A DNA stretch of 64,000 nt from Paraflavitalea sp. CAU 1676 (GTDB lineage: Bacteria; Bacteroidota; Bacteroidia; Chitinophagales; Chitinophagaceae), in the NCBI RefSeq assembly GCF_029223285.1, contig NZ_JARHUJ010000002.1:248001-312000 (forward strand). Reading direction: 5' to 3'. Below the pieces are notes generated by a model. The model was not told the origin of the DNA. It made no database searches and saw only the letters and a program-made list of their open reading frames with translations. Shown one piece after another: positions 53,869-61,167 of the stretch. The position numbers were made by a program, and so were the translations under genes. Position 1 is the first letter of the stretch. Each line of letters opens with the position of its first letter.

Positions 53869-55566
53869 ATGAATAACACGCCTTCTTTTTCGCGCCGCCA
53901 ATGGCTGGAGCGCCTGGCCCTGCCGGCTGTAGCGGCAGCCGGTGCAGGTCTGGTTGGTTTGCCAGCTGCTGCTGCCCCTGTGCATAGTGCCTTGCCTATT
54001 GCCGCCGCGCCGCCTCCCAGCGCCGGTGTCTTCAATGTAAAGGACTATGGCGCCAAAGGGGATGGAGATACGGCTGATACCCTTGCGATACAAGCGGCGA
54101 TCGATGCCTGCCATACGGCGCGTGGTGGTGTGGTGCTGTTGCCGGCGGGTGATTTTATTTGTGGTACCATTGAGCTCAAATCGGGTGTTACGCTTCATGT
54201 GGCGGCTAATGGGCGGCTGCTGGGCAGTAAGCGCCGGGAAGATTATTCGGCGGGGAAGGGCGTGCCTTCGGGCAATGGTAATATCGTTTTCATCTATGCA
54301 GCGAATGCCGACAATATAGCGATCGAGGGTTATGGTACCATCGATGGGAACGGGTTGGCTTTCTATACTGGCAAGGGTGATAATACGGGTCCGGGGCAGA
54401 AGGGTGTGGGCGGTAATTTCGACCGGCCGCACCTGATCGTGTTTTATCAATGTACGCGGTTTACTGTGCGGGATATTTTTCTGACCAACAGCGCCTATCA
54501 CTGTTTCCGTATTCTGAAGTGCAAGCACGTACAGCTGCAGAATATCCGTATCTACAACCGGGTGAACAAGAACAATGATGGTTTCCATTTCAACGATACG
54601 CAGTATGTACATATTACGGGCTGCGATGTGCAATGCCAGGATGATGCGTGTGCGTTGTTTGGCAGCAACCAGTTTGTGACGGTGAGCGATTGCAGTTTCA
54701 GTACGCGCTGGTCGGTTTTCCGGTTTGGCGGCGGTGAGGCGCAAAATATTACGGTGACCAATTGTTTGATCTATGAAACCTATGGTTGCCCGATCAAGAT
54801 CAGCTCGGGCAAGGCGCGGATCGAGAATCTTCATTTTTCTCATATTACGATGCGGAATGTAACGGGGCCGATCGGTATTGGCTTTACCGGTGGCGGCGAC
54901 GCCGGCGCTGTTGATGGTGGTGGGGCTGCCTCGTTTGTCCGGAATATTTCTTTCAGTAATATCCGGGCTACGGTGGTGGAGAAACCGGTGAACCACCCGG
55001 ATATTCATTTTGGGGTGAATGTTTTTGACGGCGAGCTGAATTCCTGTATCACGCTGAATGGGGTGGGGAAGGCTTTCCTGGAGAATATCAGCTTCTCGGA
55101 TGTGCATGTGGTATATGCGGGCGGTGGTACCCAGGAACAGGCTGCGAAGCGGCAGGTGCCGGAGCTGAGTGCGGAATACTTCGGGGTGTGGGGCACGAAG
55201 CCTTTTGGCCCGCCGGCGTATGGTTTGTATGCCCGCAATGTGAAAGGGTTGAGTTTACACAATGTGCGCTTTTCTTTTGATAAGGCCGATGAACGGCCTG
55301 CTATTGTTTTTGATCATGTGACGGATGCGACGGTGCATGGTTTGAGTGCACAGGGTTCGCCGTCGTCGGAATTGATCCGCCTGGTGAATTCGAGTGATAT
55401 CATTTTTACGGCGGTACGGGTGTTAACGCCTGCGGCTGTTTTTATGAAGGTGGAAGGTGCGGCTTCGGAACACATTAAGGCGGATGGCGATCTCGGCAGG
55501 GCCGTTAAACCGCTGGTGCTGGATGCGGCAGTGGGTAAGAAAGCAGTTAGTATCCGTTCGTTGTGA
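53869..55566 (+). CDS. GH28-like right-handed beta-helix protein with Tat signal
   Basis: 565 residues. A twin-arginine signal (SRRQWLERLALPAVAAAGAG) precedes 'FNVKDYGAKGDGDTADTLAIQ', the standard opening of pectate-lyase-3/GH28 helices. Polygalacturonase-like motifs follow: NNDGFHFND (like NTDG), CQDDACAL (the DD pair) and ETYGCPIKI in the place of G-H-G. The usual catalytic His and the RIK motif are not in their normal form, so the activity may differ from polygalacturonase (uronic-acid- or glycan-active hydrolase or lyase). It is 166 bp after the M14 gene and convergent with the slipin gene, nine bases away. Confidence 0.8.
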   Translation: MNNTPSFSRRQWLERLALPAVAAAGAGLVGLPAAAAPVHSALPIAAAPPPSAGVFNVKDYGAKGDGDTADTLAIQAAIDACHTARGGVVLLPAGDFICGTIELKSGVTLHVAANGRLLGSKRREDYSAGKGVPSGNGNIVFIYAANADNIAIEGYGTIDGNGLAFYTGKGDNTGPGQKGVGGNFDRPHLIVFYQCTRFTVRDIFLTNSAYHCFRILKCKHVQLQNIRIYNRVNKNNDGFHFNDTQYVHITGCDVQCQDDACALFGSNQFVTVSDCSFSTRWSVFRFGGGEAQNITVTNCLIYETYGCPIKISSGKARIENLHFSHITMRNVTGPIGIGFTGGGDAGAVDGGGAASFVRNISFSNIRATVVEKPVNHPDIHFGVNVFDGELNSCITLNGVGKAFLENISFSDVHVVYAGGGTQEQAAKRQVPELSAEYFGVWGTKPFGPPAYGLYARNVKGLSLHNVRFSFDKADERPAIVFDHVTDATVHGLSAQGSPSSELIRLVNSSDIIFTAVRVLTPAAVFMKVEGAASEHIKADGDLGRAVKPLVLDAAVGKKAVSIRSL

Positions 55567-55575
55567 TGGCGGGTG

Positions 55576-56349
55576 CTAGTCTCTTTGCTTGTTTTGCTCA
55601 AGAAATGGTTTCAGTAAGTCGATGGGCACGGGGAAGATGGTGGTGGAGTTCTTTTCGGTGGCTATTTCGCGTAAGGTTTGTAAATAGCGCAGCGTAAGCG
55701 CGCTGGGTTCTCCGGCCAATATCTTCGCAGCGTCGGCCAGGCGTTGTGATGCCTGGTATTCGCCTTCGGCTGCTATGACCTTGCTTCGACGTTCGCGTTC
55801 TGCTTCTGCCTGTTTGGCCATGGCCCGCTGCATTTCCTGTGGCAGGTCGATCTGTTTTACTTCCACGTTGGATACTTTTATGCCCCATGGTTCGGTATTG
55901 GAGTCGATGATCTGCTGCAGTTTGTGGTTGATCTTTTCGCGTTGTGACAGCAGGTCGTCGAGTTCGGACTGACCTAGTACGCTGCGCAGGGTAGTTTGCG
56001 ATAGCTGGGAGGTGGCCACCAGGTAATTCTCTACGCCAACGATGGCTTTTTGTGGTTCGATGACGCGAAAGTATACGACTGCATTTACTTTGATGGATAC
56101 GTTGTCCTGCGTGATGACGTCTTGTGTGGGTACATCCATCACGACGGTGCGCAGGCTTACGCGTACCATTTTATCGACGATGGGTATCAGCAGTATAAGT
56201 CCTGGTCCTTTTACGCCATTGTTGCCGATGAGGCGCCCCAGTCTGAATACGACTGCGCGTTCATATTCTCTGAGTATTCGGATGGCGTTGGCCAATAGTA
56301 TTACCAGGAACAACAAGAGTACGGCGGTTACGATGGGGAATTGTGGCAT
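55576..56349 (-). CDS. SPFH/stomatin-like slipin
   Basis: 257 residues from the ATG at 56349-56347 ([20 protein letters not shown]). A single N-terminal membrane helix is followed by the SPFH domain ('[16 protein letters not shown]', '[23 protein letters not shown]', '[20 protein letters not shown]') and a coiled-coil tail ([20 protein letters not shown]). A longer start at 56469 would overlap the NfeD gene and adds no family sequence. Slipins form membrane rings and are clients or partners of NfeD proteases, encoded here 17 bp upstream. Confidence 0.93.
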   Translation of the reverse strand: MPQFPIVTAVLLLFLVILLANAIRILREYERAVVFRLGRLIGNNGVKGPGLILLIPIVDKMVRVSLRTVVMDVPTQDVITQDNVSIKVNAVVYFRVIEPQKAIVGVENYLVATSQLSQTTLRSVLGQSELDDLLSQREKINHKLQQIIDSNTEPWGIKVSNVEVKQIDLPQEMQRAMAKQAEAERERRSKVIAAEGEYQASQRLADAAKILAGEPSALTLRYLQTLREIATEKNSTTIFPVPIDLLKPFLEQNKQRD

Positions 56350-56366
56350 ATCTTTTTGTTTTTGAA

Positions 56367-57653
56367 TTATCGATCCACTGGTTCCACGTACAGGGTGAGG
56401 TTTTTGATCTCCTTTACCTGTACTTTTTCGCCTATGTTGATCACTCCCGTGGTGGACACTGCATTCCATACTTCTCCCTGGTACGAGACTCGTCCGGTGG
56501 GGGCCAGGAGGTCGAGCGCATGCGCTATAGCCCCTATCATTGCTTCCCTGCCGGTGGCTACTTTGGTTTTTTGTGCTCTCAATCCCATGCCAACGACAAA
56601 CAGGAAAAATAGGGCGCTGGCAATGGTGATGCCAATGATGGCTGCCCTCGATATATTAATCAACTCCAAGGAGGATTGGCTTCTGATGAGCATGATGGAT
56701 CCGAGGAATAAGGATACTATTCCTCCGATGGCCAGTATGCCGTGGCTGGCTATTTTGATCTCCAGTAAAAAAAGTATGATGGCAAACAGGATCAGCGCCA
56801 GGCCGGCATAATTGACGGGCAGGGTATGCATCGAGTAAAATGCCAGGATGAGGGATATGCCGCCTATAACGCCGGGGAGTATGGAGCCGGGGTTGAACAG
56901 TTCGAACATGATGCCGTAGATGCCGAGCATGAGTATGATGTAGGCGATGGTGGGATCGCTGATGACATTGAGTACCCTTTCGGCAAAGTTCATTTCGTAG
57001 GGTACTATGCGGGCGCCTTTGGTGTGCAGGGTGATGGTGGCGGTATTCATTTGTACCTGTTTGCCTTCTAACTGATCAAGGAGGTCGGCATCATTGAATG
57101 CTATGATATCGATGACCTGTTGCCGGAAAGCTTCTTTTTCGGTGATGGATACGCTTTTGCGTACTGCGTCTTCGGCCCATTGGATATTGCGGTTCCTTTT
57201 TTCGGCGATGGCGCGGATAAAGGCGGCGGCATCGTTGGTGCCTTTTTCATTCATGATAGAGTCGGTGGGTTGTTGAAAGCTTACCGGGTGTGCGGCACCG
57301 ATATTGGTGCCCGGCGCCATGGCGGAGATATGGGCTGCGAGGGTGATGAAGACTCCTGCGGAACCCGCATGCGATCCGCCCGGCGCTACATATACGACTA
57401 CTGGTACGGGCGATTCCAGCATATTGCTGACGATGACGCGGGTAGAATGCAGCAATCCTCCGGGTGTGTTGAGGTGTATCAGCAAGCAACTTGCCTTTTC
57501 CTTTTGGGCAAAGCTGATGCCTTTGCGGATATAGTCTGCCACGACGGGATTGATGGCGCCATCAATGTGTAAGGATGCAACTGTTTGAGCAGTCGATATG
57601 ATCGGCAGTAAGAAGAGGCAATATGATAGAAGGTACTTCACGTGACCATCCAT
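56367..57653 (-). CDS. nfeD: NfeD-family membrane serine protease (ClpP-class domain plus NfeD)
   Basis: 428 residues. Signal peptide ([18 protein letters not shown]), then a ClpP-class protease domain with nucleophile Ser98 in [11 protein letters not shown] and Lys137, matching the Ser-Lys dyad of archaeal 1510-N. '[16 protein letters not shown]' is the oxyanion strand. Four or more membrane helices follow (about 225-345), and a C-terminal OB-fold NfeD domain ('[18 protein letters not shown]'). It cleaves the slipin tail in characterised systems and is thought to act in membrane quality control. Operon with slipin. Confidence 0.92.
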   Translation of the reverse strand: MDGHVKYLLSYCLFLLPIISTAQTVASLHIDGAINPVVADYIRKGISFAQKEKASCLLIHLNTPGGLLHSTRVIVSNMLESPVPVVVYVAPGGSHAGSAGVFITLAAHISAMAPGTNIGAAHPVSFQQPTDSIMNEKGTNDAAAFIRAIAEKRNRNIQWAEDAVRKSVSITEKEAFRQQVIDIIAFNDADLLDQLEGKQVQMNTATITLHTKGARIVPYEMNFAERVLNVISDPTIAYIILMLGIYGIMFELFNPGSILPGVIGGISLILAFYSMHTLPVNYAGLALILFAIILFLLEIKIASHGILAIGGIVSLFLGSIMLIRSQSSLELINISRAAIIGITIASALFFLFVVGMGLRAQKTKVATGREAMIGAIAHALDLLAPTGRVSYQGEVWNAVSTTGVINIGEKVQVKEIKNLTLYVEPVDR

Positions 57654-57723
57654 TGGTTGAAGATGCCTGAACCTGGCGTAAAGAGCTATGCTAATTTACC
57701 AAATTCAGGCGACAACCAGGCGA

Positions 57724-58806
57724 TCAATCTGCAAACTGCAAGGAGTAGATCATGGGCAGGTAGTTGTTGATGACCTGCCAGTGATCTCCTTTGTCGTTAG
57801 AGATGAAGAGGTTACCCGTGGTGGTACCGAATGCTACCGCGTTGCCGGAGGTGGCCAGGGCGTGGCGGTATACGATATCGAAACAGTTTTCCTGGGGTAG
57901 TCCGTTCCGTTGTTCCTTCCAGGTTTTACCGCCGTCGTCGGTGCGGCAGATGACCAAGGCGCCTTTAATGGCGGTGCGCGTTTCATCGGCAGTGGCGGGG
58001 GCTACCCATGCCTGATCGGGATTGTCTTCGGCTACGGCGATGGCGAATCCAAAGTAAGCGGTAGTTCCTTTCTTGCCAATTTGGACCCATTCCTGTGCTC
58101 CGTTGGTGGTACGGAATATGCCGCAGTGGTTTTGTTGCCAGAGGTAATCGGGATTGGTGGGTGCGGCGACTACGATATGAGGATCGTGTCCTGTTTCGGG
58201 TGGCGGATCGGGCAGGAACTCGGCGGTGAGGCCATTGTTGCGGATGGACCAGGTTTTGCCGGCGTCGGTGGTTTCGAAGACTCCGGCACAGCTGATGCCG
58301 ATATGGATATGATCTTCATTGCGTGGGTCAACGACGATAGAATGTATTCCGGGGAGATCGCGTCCACCGCCGAACCAGCCTTCTTTGCGGGTGGGATGGT
58401 TCCATAATGATTCAACCAGTTGAAAGCTGTTGCCTTCGTCTTCACTTACGAAGAGACCACCGGGATCGGTGCCAGCCCAGATGCGGGAGGGATGTTGCGT
58501 GCCTCCGTGGGCCATGGACCAGATGTAGCGCGTGGTGGCAGGTGTGCCGTCCTTTACTTCGGCGCCTTCGGGATAGGCGGGGGCGGCTACTTCTTCCCAG
58601 GTTTTACCACGGTCTTTGGAGCGATGGAGCTTTACGCCCCAATGGCCGTGATCGAGGCAGGCCCACCAGGTGCCGTTGCGCGGATCGGCGTAGGCGATGG
58701 ATACGGGTACTCCTTCGAAGGAGAGGTTGGTGGTGTTCCATTGTCCGTTCTTGTGTTCATAGGCGATGAACCCTTTGCGGGTTCCGAGCAATATCGTTGA
58801 TTTCAT
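57724..58806 (-). CDS. Asp-box (BNR/sialidase-like) beta-propeller protein
   Basis: 360 residues, no signal peptide. Six Asp-box-like turns are visible: SKDRGKTW, SEDEGNSF, TTDAGKTW, TTNGAQEW, TDDGGKTW and SNDKGDHW. This is a propeller of the 'exo-alpha-sialidase' annotation group, but the Arg triad and Tyr/Glu pair of true sialidases are not apparent, so the name should not be taken as activity. It follows the MoaD-like gene by 18 bp. Relatives of this pair are adjacent in other bacteria as I recall, which suggests a shared, undescribed function. Confidence 0.82.
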   Translation of the reverse strand: MKSTILLGTRKGFIAYEHKNGQWNTTNLSFEGVPVSIAYADPRNGTWWACLDHGHWGVKLHRSKDRGKTWEEVAAPAYPEGAEVKDGTPATTRYIWSMAHGGTQHPSRIWAGTDPGGLFVSEDEGNSFQLVESLWNHPTRKEGWFGGGRDLPGIHSIVVDPRNEDHIHIGISCAGVFETTDAGKTWSIRNNGLTAEFLPDPPPETGHDPHIVVAAPTNPDYLWQQNHCGIFRTTNGAQEWVQIGKKGTTAYFGFAIAVAEDNPDQAWVAPATADETRTAIKGALVICRTDDGGKTWKEQRNGLPQENCFDIVYRHALATSGNAVAFGTTTGNLFISNDKGDHWQVINNYLPMIYSLQFAD

Positions 58807-58824
58807 GTGATGATGGTTTGTGTG

Positions 58825-59097
58825 TTATCCTCCCGACAAGGCTTGCATGATGTAGATCTCGCTGTTGTCGTGAAAGGCATCGCTGAGTTTTGTTTTGTCT
58901 TTGATAAGGGTGCCGTCGATGAAGATGTTGACGTGCTTGCGCAACTGGCCCTGTTCGTCGAGCACATAACTGCGCAGGCCGGGATAGGCGGTTTCCATTT
59001 CTTCGAGTACGGCGCTGAGGGTAGTTCCCCGGGCTGGTGTTTGCTGCAGTCCGGGGAAGAACCGTTTCAGTGCATAGGTAAATTTGACGGTGGGCAT
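58825..59097 (-). CDS. MoaD/ThiS-like ubiquitin-fold sulfur-carrier protein
   Basis: 90 residues. It has the beta-grasp pattern ('VKFTYALKRFFPGLQ', 'LSAVLEEMETAYPGLRSYVL', 'VNIFIDGT') and ends in SGG, the di-glycine tail that is adenylated and thiocarboxylated in MoaD/ThiS proteins. No MoeB/ThiF or molybdopterin gene is near, so the activating enzyme is elsewhere. It is between a DinB-fold gene (3 bp) and the Asp-box propeller (18 bp), an operon with no known sulfur pathway. Confidence 0.88.
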   Translation of the reverse strand: MPTVKFTYALKRFFPGLQQTPARGTTLSAVLEEMETAYPGLRSYVLDEQGQLRKHVNIFIDGTLIKDKTKLSDAFHDNSEIYIMQALSGG

Positions 59098-59100
59098 TGT

Positions 59101-59718
59101 TTAGTTGGCTTTGGCTTTTGGATATCCTGCATCTGCCATTACTTCTTTGATCTGGTTCGTGTGGCGGTTGGTGTGACCTGCCATGAAGAGGATCATCTGG
59201 TAGCTGTCGACTTGTCCGAACTGGAGGGCGACTACATGGTTGCGCAGGTCGTCGCTGGTGGATTTGATATAGTTTTCCAAATTAGCCCTGCTTGTTTTGA
59301 AGGCTTCGAGTGCTTCCGCCGCTGTCTTGTACTTAGAGTTTTCCGGTTGGAGGTTGGTGAAGGTCTTGCGTTTTTCGCTGCGGTCTTCTACCATTTTTAC
59401 GATCTGTTCGTCGGTGACCTTGATCTCGGCGCGCTTGTCGGGATTGGCGGGTTGTTTGATGGCGGCGTCGGTCATTTGCCAGAGCATGTCTTCGGTGGTG
59501 GCGATGTGGATGACGCATTCTTCAATACTCCAGCGATCGGGGGCTGGTTTGTATTTCAATTGTGCTTCATCGAGTCCTTTGAGTACGCTGGTGAGGTCTT
59601 TTTCGGTGGACTTCAATAATTGAAGGGCGCCTTTTCTTTCTTTTTTACTGAGTTCGTTTGTTGCGGGAATGAATGACAATGTTGCCAGTGCGATGGCAAT
59701 GAATAGCATCTTTTTCAT
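59101..59718 (-). CDS. DinB-fold protein, exported
   Basis: 205 residues from the ATG at 59718-59716. A signal peptide (KKMLFIAIALATLSFIPA) is followed by a DinB/DUF664 four-helix bundle. The metal-binding histidines are visible: His in 'WSIEECVIHIATTEDMLW' and His pair in 'FMAGHTNRHTNQI'. DinB-fold proteins include mycothiol- and bacillithiol-dependent transferases; a periplasmic one must use another partner (inference). The longer frame from 59892 lacks family sequence. First gene of the MoaD/Asp-box operon. Confidence 0.88.
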   Translation of the reverse strand: MKKMLFIAIALATLSFIPATNELSKKERKGALQLLKSTEKDLTSVLKGLDEAQLKYKPAPDRWSIEECVIHIATTEDMLWQMTDAAIKQPANPDKRAEIKVTDEQIVKMVEDRSEKRKTFTNLQPENSKYKTAAEALEAFKTSRANLENYIKSTSDDLRNHVVALQFGQVDSYQMILFMAGHTNRHTNQIKEVMADAGYPKAKAN

Positions 59719-59930
59719 AGCTGTGCAATTGAGTTGATGGTGATGTGTGAACGGTTTTGGCGGGCAGGAGGCTACTAAAGTTAGTGATATTTTTTTTATG
59801 GATATGCGGCCGGAATTTCGTATATTAATGGTATGCGTTTCGTTATGCGCAAACCTTCTTTCATATTGTCTATATACTCCTTCGACGGGCATCTACGGAC
59901 CCGTTTATCCTCTTTTGCCTGTCATTGAGA

Positions 59931-59985
59931 TACGCTCCCCCTACGGTCATCGTACGGTTGTGATACGGTCGTGGTACGGTCGTTA
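59931..59985. repeat. Five phased 11-bp units (TACGGT...)
   Basis: Units start at 59931 (TACGCTCCCCC), 59942 (TACGGTCATCG), 59953 (TACGGTTGTGA), 59964 (TACGGTCGTGG) and 59975 (TACGGTCGTTA). The first six bases are constant except in the first unit. An 11-bp period places the sites on one DNA face, as in cooperative protein-binding arrays. Confidence 0.75.
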
Positions 59986-60004
59986 CCACTGCTTACCCAA
60001 GACT

Positions 60005-60045
60005 TGATCAGGGCCTGATCACGGCTTGCTACCTGGTTGATCAGG
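60005..60045. promoter_or_regulatory. Operator-like palindrome TGATCAGG-G-CCTGATCA with third half-site
   Basis: A perfect 17-bp palindrome occupies 60005-60021, and another TGATCAGG lies at 60038-60045, 33 bp from the first, again about three turns. Confidence 0.5.
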
Positions 60046-60391
60046 ACTTCATCAGCGGGTGATTACGGAATGTCCACGGCGCCATCGGGAGTGAAGGGGC
60101 AGGGTGTGGGGCGTATGGTTGAAAAATGTACCAAAGATGGAAAGATGTTCCGAATTGCGACATGGTCATATCGGTGCTGTTGTAAGTTTGATCAGGGATG
60201 TTTTTGCGCAAGGGGTGGGGGTAGTTGGGGGCGTTTTGGGAGTTGAAGATAGGGAGCATGAAGAGGTGTTGCGACTGGCATTTGGACATTTTTAGATTTG
60301 AACGGAGACTGCGTCGGTGGGTGGTTGGGGCGTTTTAGACCGGTCAAAACCTGTCAAAACATGACATGAGTGCCGCTTAGCGACACCTGCG

Positions 60392-60424
60392 TTTGGAAAA
60401 ATGGCCCCTGTAGGGGTATGTTTA
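60392..60424 (+). promoter_or_regulatory. Promoter TTTG-N21-TATGTTTA with internal CCCC-TGTA-GGGG dyad
   Basis: TTTG at 60392-60395 and TATGTTTA at 60417-60424 are 21 bases apart, one mismatch from the consensus. The perfect dyad CCCC-TGTA-GGGG (60405-60416) fills the spacer and could bind a repressor. The ATG is 63 bp downstream. Confidence 0.55.
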
Positions 60425-60487
60425 ACTATACACGGTGGGGTACCGGGGACGGGTGTTTCACCGGATTATTAACCTAAAAACTATGTT

Positions 60488-61126
60488 ATGGGTAAGCAAA
60501 AGGGTCAACATCCGTTCACCGGGAAAATGGGCGGTACGATCGGGTATAAGGTCAAAGACGAATACCTGGAGCGGGAGAATGGTAACAAGGAAGGCAAGTC
60601 TTTTCGCCGTGATCCGAAGCGGGCGCGTACGATGCAGTGTGCCTATGCTTTTGGTGGTGTGTCGAAGGCGATGAAGCCTTTTTACCGGCTGCTGCCTGCA
60701 ACACAGCGGCAGCATGGCGTTTTCGGGGCGTTAACGGGCAGGGCTACGAAGCTGATGCGGGCGGGAAAAACGATGGAGGAGGTGCTGGCGCTGTTTCAGG
60801 AATGGTACGTGGTAGAGGGGCGGCCGGTGCTGGTGGAGAAAAAGGGGGAGGTGGCGGATGGTGCGGTATCAGGTGAGGCTGGTGCGGGTGCTGCGGGTGG
60901 AGGTAGTGTGGTGAGTTCGGCGGGAACGTCTTCGGTTGATGAAGTGGGCCCGAAAGAGGCGTCTTCGGGGCAGGGGAGTGTAGTGGCTTTGGGTGAGGCA
61001 GGCGTGGTTCCTTCGGTTGGCGTGGCGACTTTATCACCGGAGTGGCCATCTTCGGGTGGTGTGCCTCCGCAGCCATTCTATGTTATTGCCAGTGTACCGG
61101 CGCCCCGCTATTGGCAATCGATGTGA
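60488..61126 (+). CDS. MGKQKG-type small protein with low-complexity C-terminal tail
   Basis: 212 residues. The first 115 resemble a widespread Bacteroidota family of unknown function that opens 'MGKQKG...G..G...GYK.K..Y..R': here MGKQKGQHPFTGKMGG, then GYKVKDEYLER and 'DPKRARTMQCAYAFGGVSKA'. The last 90 or so residues are a low-complexity Gly/Ser/Ala/Val/Glu tail with no fold, closing on PAPRYWQSM. No signal peptide. Function unknown in the family as far as I know. It has its own promoter and is monocistronic. Confidence 0.72.
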   Translation: MGKQKGQHPFTGKMGGTIGYKVKDEYLERENGNKEGKSFRRDPKRARTMQCAYAFGGVSKAMKPFYRLLPATQRQHGVFGALTGRATKLMRAGKTMEEVLALFQEWYVVEGRPVLVEKKGEVADGAVSGEAGAGAAGGGSVVSSAGTSSVDEVGPKEASSGQGSVVALGEAGVVPSVGVATLSPEWPSSGGVPPQPFYVIASVPAPRYWQSM

Positions 61127-61167
61127 TGATCGCCAATAGTGGTCGTGGTGAATTTGATGGTTGTGTT

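Larger units (their letters stand above)
59719..60487. other. 769-bp region without a convincing gene
   Basis: Between the divergent DinB and MGKQKG genes. It contains five 11-bp phased repeats (59931-59985), a TGATCAGG palindrome plus half-site (60005-60045), a direct repeat GTCAAAAC (60343-60350, 60353-60360) with a following inverted TGAC, and a promoter at 60392-60424. Reading frames here are low-quality and look like chance frames. Confidence 0.6.

Noticed and set aside
53824-55107. Minus-strand frame of 427 codons opposite the GH28-like gene
   Set aside because: Reverse reading of a well-formed Tat-exported beta-helix protein.
57724-58806. Naming the Asp-box protein a sialidase
   Set aside because: Asp boxes are present but the catalytic Arg triad and Tyr/Glu pair are not seen.
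58807-59619. Plus-strand frame of 270 codons opposite MoaD-like and DinB genes
   Set aside because: Antisense of two recognised small genes; Phe/Gly/Val-rich with no motif.
59719-59892. Upstream extension of the DinB gene
   Set aside because: Residues before the signal peptide at 59718 are not family-like and would hide the signal.
60104-60295. Short plus-strand frame in the 769-bp gap
   Set aside because: No motif, G-rich low-quality sequence.
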